Of a stretch of DNA of 64,000 bases, positions 52,439 through 60,897 are shown piece after piece. A program made the translations under genes and the position numbers. The stretch lies in the NCBI RefSeq assembly GCF_035917415.1, contig NZ_CP109073.1, positions 1,240,001 through 1,304,000 on the forward strand, read 5' to 3'. Source of the DNA: Streptomyces sp. NBC_01803. GTDB taxonomy: Bacteria; Actinomycetota; Actinomycetes; Streptomycetales; Streptomycetaceae. Positions within the stretch are counted from its first letter, which is position 1. Each line of letters begins with the position of its first letter. The notes under the pieces are model-generated. The model saw nothing but the letters and a program-made list of their open reading frames with translations. It did not search any database and was not told where the DNA came from.

Positions 52439-53155
52439 CGCCATCTCGCGGGCGGGCGGGCGCGCTCGCCGCGCTCGCCGTGGTGGCCCGCTACGCCTAC
52501 AGGAGCTGGAGTTCTCCCGAACGGCTGCGGAGCTGGACAGCCCGCGGGCACGCCTCGTCCTCGTCGGCGCGCACGTCGGACGGCTGCCGCGGGCAAGCGC
52601 CCGCCGCCGGCCCCGGTCCCCGCGGATCAGCAGTGCAACGCGAGCGGCGGCCGCGAGGAGTTCTCTTCGGAGCCATGCAGACCGCCGGCACCAAACGCCA
52701 GACCTGGCAACTCGATCCCGCCCTCCCGGATTCCGCTCCTGGACCGAGGAAACCAACAGCGGCGGCACATGATCCACCAGCGGCAACAAGACCAACCACT
52801 ACGACGGCGCGGGCCACAAACCCCCGGTGGATCACCGAGGACACCGGTCCCTGGGGCCGGGCCTGAGGAGGAGGGAACTTCTCATGCGACGGCCTGCGCT
52901 CGGCGAAGCTCGTCGCTGGGGCCGCGACGTGCGGCCACACACCCGACCCTGATCATTAACGGTCACGTTATTGCCACGGTCCGCGTTCGGGTCCAAGAAG
53001 GAGCTCCGACGGTAGCCCCGTCTGCGTTGTGCCCGGGCCGCGACCGCGCGGCCGGGGCACAACCGTTGGAACGGCCGCTTTCGGCACCGGTGCAACAGGA
53101 TTCCGGGCGGGGCTGCTGGCGGCTGGGGGTTTCCGGGCGGGTGCCCGGGAGGATG
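52439..53155. other. Intergenic region without a supported gene
   Basis: About 720 bases lie between the amidase and the TetR gene. Several plus-strand frames (52480-52866, 52769-53419) have Arg/Thr/Pro-rich composition and no recognisable motif. I see nothing I can support here. Confidence 0.5.
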
Positions 53156-53794
53156 TTAGGTGTCGGCCGGGGCGAGGGTGGCCAGGGTCATGGCGGTCAG
53201 CTCGGCTTCCAGACCGCCTGCCTCGGGCATGGCGCTGGCGCGGAAGGTCCGGGTGGCCAGCATGGACAGCAGCCACCAGGCGGCGGCCTCGGCGTTGATC
53301 CCGGCACGGATGCCGCCTGCCCGCTGGCCCTGGCGCAGCAGGGCGGCCAGTTCGGCGGCGAAGCGGCGCAGGCTCTCGCGGGCCGCGTCGCCGACCTCGG
53401 GGTCGGAGGTCAGGGCTGAGGCGTCGGCGAACAGGAAGCCGGGGGCACCGGGGCGGTGGAAGCGTTCGACGTGGGCCGGTTCCAGGAACCGCGCGAGCAC
53501 CTGCGGCACGCTCTCCCCGCCGCGGGCCGCTTCGCCCAGCGTGTGGCACACGGATGCCACAGCGCTTTCCAGTACGGCCGCGTACAGGGCGGGCTTGGTA
53601 CCGAAGTTGTTGAAGATCACCGGTTCGCTCACCCCGGCGCGGGCGGCGATGAGGGAGGTCCTGCCCCGCAGGTAGCCGGTCTCGGTGAAGACCTCGGTGG
53701 CGGCCTGAAGGATTGATGCGCGCCGCTCGGGGGCGGTCAGGCGCTTGCGGCGCGGCGGCTGTTCCGGGCGGGTCGGCGGCGGGGAGGAACTCAC
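53156..53794 (-). CDS. TetR family regulator of the methyltransferase pair
   Basis: This is a 212-residue TetR repressor from a GTG start. The HTH is RRASILQAATEVFTETGYLR then TSLIAARAGVSEPVIFNNFG and TKPALYAAVLESA; the C-terminal domain is helical. It is divergent from the methyltransferase gene across a region with two identical-arm operators, so it likely represses both itself and that operon. The effector is unknown. Confidence 0.88.
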   Translation of the reverse strand: MSSSPPPTRPEQPPRRKRLTAPERRASILQAATEVFTETGYLRGRTSLIAARAGVSEPVIFNNFGTKPALYAAVLESAVASVCHTLGEAARGGESVPQVLARFLEPAHVERFHRPGAPGFLFADASALTSDPEVGDAARESLRRFAAELAALLRQGQRAGGIRAGINAEAAAWWLLSMLATRTFRASAMPEAGGLEAELTAMTLATLAPADT

Positions 53795-53825
53795 GCCGTT
53801 CAGGGTAGCCCGCCCCGCCCAGCAA

Positions 53826-53841
53826 CTTAGTGGCGACTAAG
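53826..53841. promoter_or_regulatory. TetR operator 1, CTTAGT-N4-ACTAAG
   Basis: This perfect inverted repeat (6-base arms) lies between the divergent TetR and methyltransferase genes. It is duplicated at 53853-53868. Confidence 0.75.
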
Positions 53842-53852
53842 CTATCGTTGTT

Positions 53853-53868
53853 CTTAGTCGTCACTAAG
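53853..53868. promoter_or_regulatory. TetR operator 2, CTTAGT-N4-ACTAAG
   Basis: This second copy has identical arms and a different spacer (CGTC instead of GGCG), 27 bases centre to centre from the first and 12 bases before the methyltransferase start. Both copies are AT-rich in high-GC DNA. Confidence 0.75.
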
Positions 53869-53880
53869 TTAGGAGTGGGG

Positions 53881-54546
53881 ATGGATCTCAGGCATCTCCT
53901 GCACGGCCCGAACGATCCCTCGGCGCCCGGCGCGATCGGACGGGCCCGCGCGTACGAAGCCCTGTCCGCGGTGGTGTTCGCCGGGCGGCGCCGGCGGCTG
54001 TACGGGCGGCTGGTGGAACTGAGCGGCGCCCGGCCTGGCGAGCGGGCGCTCGATATCGGCTGCGGCACCGGCTATCTCGTCGGCCTGCTGGCCCATGCCG
54101 TGGCCCCGGGCGGGACGGTGACCGGCATCGACCCCGCTGCGGCGATGATCGACTACGCCCGGCGTCACGTCCGGCAGGACGGCTGCACCTTCACCCAGGG
54201 CCTGGCGGAAGAACTGCCCTGCGCGGACGGGTCGGTTGACCTGGTGGTCTCCAGCCTCGCGTTCCACCACATCCCCGAAGACCGGCGCGAGCGGGCGCTT
54301 GCGGAGATGTTCCGAGTGCTGCGTCCGGGCGGGCGGCTGCTGCTCGCCGACTTCCGCCCGCCCCGGGGGCGGGCGGCCCGGCGCCTGGTCGGCGCGACGG
54401 CCGGCCCGGCCATGCGGGACAACCCGGTCGACCTGATGACGCCCATGGTCCGCGGCGCCGGCTTCGGCGCATGCACCTCGGGGGATATGCGCCCATTCCT
54501 GCACTGGGTGCGGGCGGCCAGGCCGGCCGCGGCGGCGAGCCGGTGA
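53881..54546 (+). CDS. Class I SAM-dependent methyltransferase
   Basis: This is a 221-residue methyltransferase. GERALDIGCGTGYLVGLLAH is motif I and binds SAM, VTGIDPAAAMIDYARRHV is motif II, and VDLVVSSLAFHHIP then LRPGGRLLLADF are later conserved strands. This is the methyltransf_11 (UbiE-like) pattern. ATG 53881 has AGGAG at 53871-53875. It ends overlapping a small membrane gene (GTGA), and the operators just upstream point to control by the divergent TetR. Confidence 0.9.
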   Translation: MDLRHLLHGPNDPSAPGAIGRARAYEALSAVVFAGRRRRLYGRLVELSGARPGERALDIGCGTGYLVGLLAHAVAPGGTVTGIDPAAAMIDYARRHVRQDGCTFTQGLAEELPCADGSVDLVVSSLAFHHIPEDRRERALAEMFRVLRPGGRLLLADFRPPRGRAARRLVGATAGPAMRDNPVDLMTPMVRGAGFGACTSGDMRPFLHWVRAARPAAAASR

Positions 54547-54725
54547 ACCGCCGCCCGTCCCGGGGCGTCCTGCGCCATCTGACCCTCGTGCCGGTCCTCG
54601 CCGGAGTGGCCTGGCACGTGTGGCGGGGAAGTTCGGCCGGGCTCGTCCTGGCCGCCGCCGCTCTCGCCGCGCACGGCGCCGCCGCGGCGCTGGGCTACTG
54701 GTGGCTGCGCCACCGCCCCAGCTGA
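54543..54725 (+). CDS. Small two-helix membrane protein
   Basis: This is a 60-residue protein starting at GTG 54543, overlapping the methyltransferase stop. Two hydrophobic segments are visible: HLTLVPVLAGVAWHVW, then SSAGLVLAAAALAAHGAAAA and LGYWWL. The coding frame is tightly coupled to the methyltransferase. No family is recognised. Confidence 0.55.
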   Translation: MNRRPSRGVLRHLTLVPVLAGVAWHVWRGSSAGLVLAAAALAAHGAAAALGYWWLRHRPS

Positions 54726-54743
54726 ACGATCTCCTGCTCCACC

Positions 54744-54777
54744 CCCGCCCGCGCGGCCACAAGCTCACGCGGGCGGG
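54744..54777. terminator. Bidirectional hairpin between convergent operons
   Basis: CCCGCCCGCG (54744-54753) and CGCGGGCGGG (54768-54777) are perfect 10-base arms around a 14-base loop, between the small membrane gene and the second methyltransferase gene. The placement between two converging gene ends suits a shared terminator. Confidence 0.6.
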
Positions 54778-54786
54778 AGCGGCCTG

Positions 54787-55440
54787 TCAGATCCGGGCGA
54801 TCAGGGCGTAGCGTTCGTCGGTCACCGCCCCACCCCACAGGACGGCATTGTCGCTGAGCCGTTCGATGCGCACCTGGTCCACCAGCGGACGCACGGCGGC
54901 GGCCAGCTCCTCGGCCGCGACGCCGTGGTGCCAGGGCAGGGTCTCGGCACCGGCAACGTAGGGCGCCCCGGCCCCTCCGGCCTCCCGCCAGCGGCCCTCG
55001 ACCAGGATTAGGGTGCCGCCGAGCCGCAGCCGCCCGGTCCACTCGGCCAGGGCTGCCAGCGGATCGGGCAGCGTCCACACCAGATGGCGGGAGAGCAGGA
55101 CATCGAACCGCTCCTCGCCGGTGGGCGGAGCGACGGCATCCCCGACCAGGAAACGGCCCGGCAGACCGACGGCGGCGAGTTTCGCCTGCGCCTGCTCGAC
55201 CATCCGCGGGGCCAGGTCCACGCCGGTCACCCGGTGACCGGCCTCGGCCAGCAGCTCGGAGAGGGAGCCGGTGCCGCAGCCGACGTCGAGCACGTCCGCC
55301 GGGGCCGACGGCATCCAACAGGCCAGCAGCCGCGACCAGGCGGCGCGGGTCTCGGCATTCCGCAGGCCGTGGTCGGGTTCATCGTCGAAGCCCTCGGCGG
55401 CGGCGTCCCAGTAGGCGGAGATGAAGGCGGGATCCGTCAT
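54787..55440 (-). CDS. Class I SAM-dependent methyltransferase
   Basis: This is a 217-residue methyltransferase. ADVLDVGCGTGSLSELLAEA is motif I and VTGVDLAPRMVEQAQAKLAA is motif II; RFDVLLSRHLVWTLPDPLAA and LRLGGTLILVEGRWRE follow. ATG 55440 is chosen because AGGATCAGAG lies just upstream; an in-frame ATG-type start 33 bases earlier is possible. The C-terminal half (VDQVRIERLSDNAVLWGGAV) is divergent and may set the substrate. It follows the cation transporter gene by 13 bases. Confidence 0.87.
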   Translation of the reverse strand: MTDPAFISAYWDAAAEGFDDEPDHGLRNAETRAAWSRLLACWMPSAPADVLDVGCGTGSLSELLAEAGHRVTGVDLAPRMVEQAQAKLAAVGLPGRFLVGDAVAPPTGEERFDVLLSRHLVWTLPDPLAALAEWTGRLRLGGTLILVEGRWREAGGAGAPYVAGAETLPWHHGVAAEELAAAVRPLVDQVRIERLSDNAVLWGGAVTDERYALIARI

Positions 55441-55453
55441 GCTCTGATCCTGC

Positions 55454-56587
55454 TCAGCGGGCACCGGCAGCACCGGCAGCCACGGCCGGGCGGTGCACGG
55501 GACGGGTGTGGTGGGCGAGTTCGGCGTGCGGATCGGCCCCGTGCGGGGCGTGATCGGTGTGGACGGTCGCGGCCGTCAGTCTCGGCACCGCATGGATCAG
55601 GGCGTGCTCGGCGGCAACCGCCAGCCGGTGGGCCTGGACGACGGTCAGGTCCGCCGGGACGACGATGTCGGCCTCCGCGCGCAGGGCGTGGCCGATCCAC
55701 CGCATCCGCACCTGCCCCACACCCTGCACGCCGTCCACGCCCCGCAGCGCGGCCTCGGCGGCCTCGACCAGGGCCGGGTCGACGCTGTCCATCAGCCGCC
55801 GGTAGACCTCACCGGCGGCGTCCTTGAGCACGAACAGGATCGCCACGGTGATCAGCAGCCCCACGACCGGGTCCGCCCACCGCCAGCCCAGCGCCACGCC
55901 GCCGGCACCGAAGAGAACGGCCAGGGAGGTGAAGCCGTCGGTGCGGGCGTGGAGCCCGTCGGCGACCAGCGCCGCCGACCCGATCCGCCGGCCGGTGCGG
56001 ATGCGGTACCGGGCCACCCACTCGTTCCCGGTGAACCCCACCAACGCTGCGGCGGATACCGCCCACAGGTGGGTGACATCCTGAGGGTTCAGCAGCCGGT
56101 CGACTGCCGTGAAGGCGGCCAGGGCCGCCGATGCCGTGATCGTCACCACGATCGCGATGCCCGCCAGGTCCTCGGCCCGGCCGTAGCCGTAGGTGTAGCG
56201 GCGGTTCGCCGCCCGCCGCCCCAGCACGAACGCCACCCCCAGCGGCACGGCCGTCAGCGCGTCACCGGCGTTGTGGATGGTGTCGCCCAGCAGCGCCACC
56301 GACCCCGACAGCGCCACGATCACCGCCTGCACCACCGTGGTCGCCCCCAGCACGGCCAGCGATATCCACAGCGTCCGCATCCCCTCCCGCGAGGTCTCCA
56401 TCGCCGCGTCGACCTTGTCCGCCGCCTCGTGGCTGTGCGGCGTCACCAGATGCGCCAGCCGGTGCCACAGCCGCGCCAGCCGCGAACGCCCGTGGCCGTG
56501 CCCGCCGTGGCCCTGCCCCGAGCCGTGAACGTCGTGGTGGTGGTCTCCATGGTCGCTGTGTCCGTGGGTGTGCCCATTCCCCTTCAT
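55454..56587 (-). CDS. Cation diffusion facilitator (zinc/cobalt efflux) family protein
   Basis: This is a 377-residue CDF transporter. The N-terminus is very His-rich (HTHGHSDHGDHHHDVHGSGQ), typical of metal-binding loops. Six helices follow, with LLGDTIHNAGDALTAVPLGV (HxxxD site in helix 2) and LVADGLHARTDGFTSLAVLF (HxxxD in helix 5). The cytoplasmic domain ends in IVVPADLTVVQAHRLAVAAE. It exports divalent metals such as Zn or Co in exchange for protons. ATG 56587 is used; a GTG three codons earlier is possible. No metalloregulator is adjacent. Confidence 0.92.
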   Translation of the reverse strand: MKGNGHTHGHSDHGDHHHDVHGSGQGHGGHGHGRSRLARLWHRLAHLVTPHSHEAADKVDAAMETSREGMRTLWISLAVLGATTVVQAVIVALSGSVALLGDTIHNAGDALTAVPLGVAFVLGRRAANRRYTYGYGRAEDLAGIAIVVTITASAALAAFTAVDRLLNPQDVTHLWAVSAAALVGFTGNEWVARYRIRTGRRIGSAALVADGLHARTDGFTSLAVLFGAGGVALGWRWADPVVGLLITVAILFVLKDAAGEVYRRLMDSVDPALVEAAEAALRGVDGVQGVGQVRMRWIGHALRAEADIVVPADLTVVQAHRLAVAAEHALIHAVPRLTAATVHTDHAPHGADPHAELAHHTRPVHRPAVAAGAAGAR

Positions 56588-56869
56588 GACCCACACGGTG
56601 GCACACCCATTCGATTGCGGCCACAGCCGTCATACACCCCCTGACCAGGTGCGACGCAATCGCAAGTGCCCCCCGTGAGTCACTGGGAGATCGCCGCCGA
56701 CCCAGCAGCGTCAAAGCGCCGGCTGCCCGGTCCGCGGGTCGGGCTCGGTCCTCAGGCGTCAGCCACGTCAAGGTCGAGACGGGGTTCATATGCAGCTCGA
56801 ACCGGCCGTGGATCTCCTTGTCCGGACACCTTCGAGTGACGCCTGAACCGGCGCCGTGGCCGTGGGGAG

Positions 56870-56944
56870 TACAGGTCTCGTCGGGCCGCCGATCCGGTCC
56901 ATCGCGGCGCGGATACGCTCGCGCTCGTCGAGGGCCGGGGTCAT
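56870..56944 (-). pseudogene. TnpC-like transposon protein, N-terminal remnant
   Basis: An ATG at 56944, overlapping the stop of the recombinase remnant (ATGA), begins MTPALDERERIRAAMDRI, the usual start of the small TnpC-like proteins that follow tyrosine recombinase genes in Tn554-like elements. Similarity stops after 18 residues, so the gene is truncated. Confidence 0.5.
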
Positions 56945-57201
56945 GCGCTCTCCTGAAGAGTCAGTCGGGTGCCGGCGTGCTGGTCGGCATAGACGCGGAG
57001 TCTGTCGGCGTTCTCCCGCAGGCGGTCGCCGATCGGCTGCGGGGTGTGGACGGCGCGTCTGTCCAGGACGTCCGCACGGTCGCGGAGTTGGGCGGCGTGG
57101 TGGTCGGTTCGGAGGATGTTGCCGCATCCGGAGACGCAGTGATCGGGGCTGGGGGTGTCCTTGACGCCAGAGCCGCTTGCGTCGTGGCGGCTTTCCCACA
57201 C
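56941..57201 (-). mobile_element. Tn554-type tyrosine recombinase remnant (C-terminal end)
   Basis: The frame encodes CVSGCGNILRTDHHAAQLRD, then RADVLDRRAVHTPQPIGDRL and RENADRLRVYADQHAGTRLT up to a stop. This matches the C-terminal tail of actinomycete tyrosine recombinases of transposons, with a Cys pair and coiled-coil-like helix. The catalytic RHRY core is absent. With the TnpC-like start beside it, it marks a decayed transposon. Confidence 0.55.
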
Positions 57202-57277
57202 CCCTGACCGGACAAGACGCTCTTTCAGAAAATGCGGGCGGTCCGCTTCGATGCTGTGGGTGATCGCGCCGGTCAGG

Positions 57278-57310
57278 CCGACGGGCCGGTGCGGCGCACC
57301 GGCCCGTCGG
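57278..57310 (-). terminator. Strong hairpin after the surface-protein gene
   Basis: CCGACGGGCCGGTGC (57278-57292) and GCACCGGCCCGTCGG (57296-57310) are perfect 15-base arms with a GGC loop, 23 bases past the end of the minus-strand surface-protein gene. Confidence 0.7.
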
Positions 57311-57332
57311 GTGTTTCCGGGTGTTTCTGGTG

Positions 57333-59858
57333 TCAGTGGTGTCGTGCGCGCCGCTGACGGGTGATGAGGACCACTGTCGCGCCCGCGCCGAGCAGCACGG
57401 CGGTGAGGGCGATGACGCCTCCGAGGCCGGACATACCGGTTTCGGCGAGGCCGCCGCCCGGTGCCGGGGTGTTGGGCGCCGGGCCCGTCGACTGCGCCGG
57501 GGGCGGTGTCGGGGACGGCGTCGGGGACGGCGTCGGGGACGGCGTCGGCGTCGGCGTCGGCGTCGGTGTCGGTGTCGGTGTCGGGGATTCCGGCTCCGGG
57601 ATGTGGACGCCGGCGTCGATCGTGTGATCGACCCCTCCTGGTGTGTCCGGCGCGGTGACCGGGGCGTAGCCGTTGCAGAGCCGGCCGGAGGTCGGCGGGG
57701 TCACATTGGAGTCATGGACCCGGTCGTCACCGGCGCGCGGCCGTGTGAACCGCAGGTCGGTGGCAGCCGGCTGGCCCGGTACCCCGCTGGTGTCCGCCGT
57801 GCAGACATCGAACTGCACGGTGTACTCGGCGCCCGGTGTCAGCTCGTAGTCCGCGCCGACCCCGCCGAAGTAGTACTCACCGGCGGCATCGGTCGTGGTC
57901 GTGGCGACCTGCTCGCCATCGGCGTCCAGGAGGTTGATCGTCGCACCCGGCAGCAGTACGTGCCCCGGGTCCTGGAGGCCGTTGCGGTCGCCGTCGTACC
58001 AGACCACGTTGCCGATCTGGATCGGTGCGTTCGCCGCGGCGTACGCGATGTCGCCGAGGCCGCCGGCCTTGCCGAACCCGTTCTGGTTCGGGCCGACGAA
58101 CTCGTACGCGTTGTTGACCGGGTCGTTGCCGGGGCCGAGGCCGGTGGCGACGTCGTAGTAGCCGGTTCCGCTGGTGATGACCCGGCCGGTCGGGTCCATC
58201 TGGGTGCTGACGATCCACTGCTGCTGCGGGATATAGGCGACCGATCCCAGGGAGGACTCCTGGTGCGGCCCGGGCTGGGTCGCGGAGCCGCCGTTCGGGA
58301 AGAAGTCACCCGGGAAGTACTCGACGACGCTGCCGGGCTGGACCCCGTCAAGGGTCGGGCCCGTGGCGTGGTCGGGGCAGATTCCGGTGCCTTCCCAGTC
58401 GTACCCGCCGTCGGGCCTGGCGCAGGCCATATTGATGTCGCCGCCGGACATCCCGTTCTGCGGTGTGTCGTTGCCCGGCCTCGGGTCCAGCCCGCCCCAG
58501 CTCACGACGTCCATGAACCGGTCACGGAAGCCGAGGATCAGCGAGCCGTCGCGGGCGAAGGCCATACTGGCCAGTGCCGGCTGCGGATTGATCATCGCGC
58601 CGGCCGGCTGGAAGGAGTCCCAGTCCGCCAGGTCGGTGTTCCACGGGTTCCAGTGGTTGACCTGGTCGCGGCCGGAGTTGCTGACGAGCACGTTGCCGCG
58701 CTCGAAGTCCAGCGGCTGGGACAGCACGGTGGTGAATTCCTCGCCGTCATAGGTGGCGACGACGGCCCTCAGGTCCGCACGGTCCTGTGTGCTCTCGGCG
58801 CTGCACACACCCCCGACATACAGGCTGCCGTCGTGGGCGGCCACACTGAACGGACGCCAGTCCCCGGCCGACGCGCAGCCCGGGTCGGGGATCGGCACGG
58901 TCTCCTCGGGCGCCGAGGCCGTGGGCCCGGTCGCGTCGAAGCTGACCAGGCTACGAGTGAGCAGGTTCACCGCGTACAGGGTCGAGCCGTCCTCCGACAG
59001 GGCCAGGCCGCCGATACTCTCCGTGCCCGGCGCGTCGGTAAACCCGGCGTCCTTGATCAGGTTGTCGGTGTCGTGCGGTGTCTCCGCCGCGCCCGGCACC
59101 GTCGCGAACAGCGCCGGGGCACCGCCGTCGGCCGGCTGGACGTAGATCGCGCCACCGCCCTCCGGCCCGTACTCGGTGTACCGCCGGGCGAACGCCGACT
59201 GGAACAGCTGGTCGCGGTACCGGTCGTAGGCCAGCCCGTAGGTCGTGCCCACCTGGTCCTGGGTGTTGAGGACCTCCGGGCACGCCTCCTGCTCGGGACA
59301 GGTGCCCCGGGCGTCCGTCCCGAACGCCACCAGTGCCCGGGTGTCCGTCCCGCCCGCGCCGCTCTGGATCGGCACGAAGTAACGGGAGTCGGGCAGTGCG
59401 TAGTCGGCAGGGTTCCAGACCCCGGTGGTCACCGAGTCGTCCTTGCCGTCCGAGACGTCCACGAACGTGGTGAAGCTGTCGAAGTGGTTCGGCTCGGTCG
59501 AGGCGGGCGCCGCCCGCAGATAGTCCTGGTAGGGTTCCGGGACGGTGACGTCGACCCGGTACCGGCCGCCGGTCAGCTCGCTCGACGGCGGCACGACGAC
59601 CCTTCCCGTGGCATCCGTGACACCGGTGACACGGTTGCCCTCGAGGTCGAGGACATCGACCTGGATTCCCCGCTGGGGCACATCCATGGTCGCGTTGATC
59701 ACGCCGGTGCCGAAGAAGTCCCGCAGTACCTCGACGGTCAGGGTGCCGTCGGGGGCCGCGGCTCCGGCCTGCCCGGCGCCGGTCAGGATCATGCCCGCGC
59801 CGCCCCCTACCAGGAGCACACCAGACAGCCCCATCCGCAGCAGTACACCTAATCGCAT
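57333..59858 (-). CDS. LAETG-anchored surface protein with SdrD_B-like domain
   Basis: This is an 841-residue exported protein. A signal peptide (MRLGVLLRMGLSGVLLVGGG) starts at ATG 59858, with GAGGAG upstream. An N-terminal carboxypeptidase-like domain is followed by a long beta-propeller-like region, then IGNVVWYDGDRNGLQDPGHV of an SdrD_B module near 640. A Pro-Thr linker (PTPTPTPTPT) precedes LAETG, a membrane helix (GGVIALTAVLLGAGATVVLI) and a basic tail (RQRRARHH), the full sortase sorting signal. It should be fixed to the cell wall by a class E sortase encoded elsewhere. Function is probably adhesion or display. Confidence 0.88.
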   Translation of the reverse strand: MRLGVLLRMGLSGVLLVGGGAGMILTGAGQAGAAAPDGTLTVEVLRDFFGTGVINATMDVPQRGIQVDVLDLEGNRVTGVTDATGRVVVPPSSELTGGRYRVDVTVPEPYQDYLRAAPASTEPNHFDSFTTFVDVSDGKDDSVTTGVWNPADYALPDSRYFVPIQSGAGGTDTRALVAFGTDARGTCPEQEACPEVLNTQDQVGTTYGLAYDRYRDQLFQSAFARRYTEYGPEGGGAIYVQPADGGAPALFATVPGAAETPHDTDNLIKDAGFTDAPGTESIGGLALSEDGSTLYAVNLLTRSLVSFDATGPTASAPEETVPIPDPGCASAGDWRPFSVAAHDGSLYVGGVCSAESTQDRADLRAVVATYDGEEFTTVLSQPLDFERGNVLVSNSGRDQVNHWNPWNTDLADWDSFQPAGAMINPQPALASMAFARDGSLILGFRDRFMDVVSWGGLDPRPGNDTPQNGMSGGDINMACARPDGGYDWEGTGICPDHATGPTLDGVQPGSVVEYFPGDFFPNGGSATQPGPHQESSLGSVAYIPQQQWIVSTQMDPTGRVITSGTGYYDVATGLGPGNDPVNNAYEFVGPNQNGFGKAGGLGDIAYAAANAPIQIGNVVWYDGDRNGLQDPGHVLLPGATINLLDADGEQVATTTTDAAGEYYFGGVGADYELTPGAEYTVQFDVCTADTSGVPGQPAATDLRFTRPRAGDDRVHDSNVTPPTSGRLCNGYAPVTAPDTPGGVDHTIDAGVHIPEPESPTPTPTPTPTPTPTPSPTPSPTPSPTPPPAQSTGPAPNTPAPGGGLAETGMSGLGGVIALTAVLLGAGATVVLITRQRRARHH

Positions 59859-59990
59859 AGCGCTCCTCTCGTCCTGAGCTAATGCAAACCCAGCGACTTC
59901 CGCGCAGAGACTACAGTTGACCAGCCGTAAGTGTCTGGCCAACCCCGGAGTTTGAGGGTGCCTCGGTGCGAACTGTTATGCTCGCGCCGC

Positions 59991-60890
59991 GTGCGGAGCA
60001 TGTGGAGCAGTAGAGCCCGGGACGTCAGAGCGCGGGGCATCAAGGCGCGGAGCAGCAGCGCGCGGGACACCAACATCAAGCAGCGTCGCCGGTGGCCACG
60101 ATTACGTTGGGCAGCGGCAGCCGTCGTCTGCGTCGCGGCTGCCGCGACCAGCGCCCTCGTCCTCCTCGGCGACGGCGATGGCCCCGCCGCCCCGCGGGCG
60201 TTGACCTCGGACGAAGTGAACCGGCTGGCAGTCACGCGATTCCTCAACTACCAGGCCGGAGGCCGGGCAGTGACGATCAACGTGCCGAACGTCGCCGGTG
60301 GGCTGGTCATCACCGCATCAGTCGACTACCGCACCCACACCGGTTACGGGGTGGTGCGAGGGACCGGGCACGACACGTCCAGCGACGGGCTGATCCGGTG
60401 GACGGCCACCACCGTCCTCGTTCACCCGATGGCGGACCCCCCGGCAGCTGTCCCGGCGTCGCCGCCCGCGTCCGGTTGGTACAGCCGTCCGCTGCTGACA
60501 TCCGGCATGACCCTGGACAGTGCGCTGGCCATCGTGCTCGACCTCGGCAGCGACCGGCCGGACAACGCCGCGCTGCTGCCGCAGAACGGCGCCACCTGGG
60601 TCGGGCAGGAGCAGGTACGCGGCCATCGGACGGACATCATGAGCGGGCCGCGTGCCCAGGCCGATTCCAGTGCCAGCGGCGAAGCCGACGCCGAGTCCGG
60701 TGCCGACGTCCCTGGCGGCGACACCAGCACCAGTACGTCACAGACCGTGCGTTACTGGATCGGCTCGGACGGCACCATGTACCGGGTTGAGGTCGGTATC
60801 GCCTCCGCGCCCGAGCCGGTGGTCTTCGACTTCGACACCCAGACGTATGTCCCCGTCCAGCCGCTGCCCGGAGCCGCCCCGACGCCGTAG
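59991..60890 (+). CDS. Exported or membrane-anchored protein of unknown function
   Basis: This is a 299-residue protein. A basic stretch (RRRWPRLRWAAA) precedes one hydrophobic segment (AAAAVVCVAAAATSALVLL), then an extracellular region including NRLAVTRFLNYQAGGRAVTI and a Ser/Ala/Asp-rich segment before VRYWIGSDGTMYRVEVGIA. No known family is recognised. The GTG at 59991 sits where a transcript from TATGCT (59977-59982) would begin, so it may be leaderless; ATG 60000 is the alternative. It is divergent from the surface protein gene. Confidence 0.65.
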   Translation: MRSMWSSRARDVRARGIKARSSSARDTNIKQRRRWPRLRWAAAAVVCVAAAATSALVLLGDGDGPAAPRALTSDEVNRLAVTRFLNYQAGGRAVTINVPNVAGGLVITASVDYRTHTGYGVVRGTGHDTSSDGLIRWTATTVLVHPMADPPAAVPASPPASGWYSRPLLTSGMTLDSALAIVLDLGSDRPDNAALLPQNGATWVGQEQVRGHRTDIMSGPRAQADSSASGEADAESGADVPGGDTSTSTSQTVRYWIGSDGTMYRVEVGIASAPEPVVFDFDTQTYVPVQPLPGAAPTP

Positions 60891-60897
60891 CCGCCGC

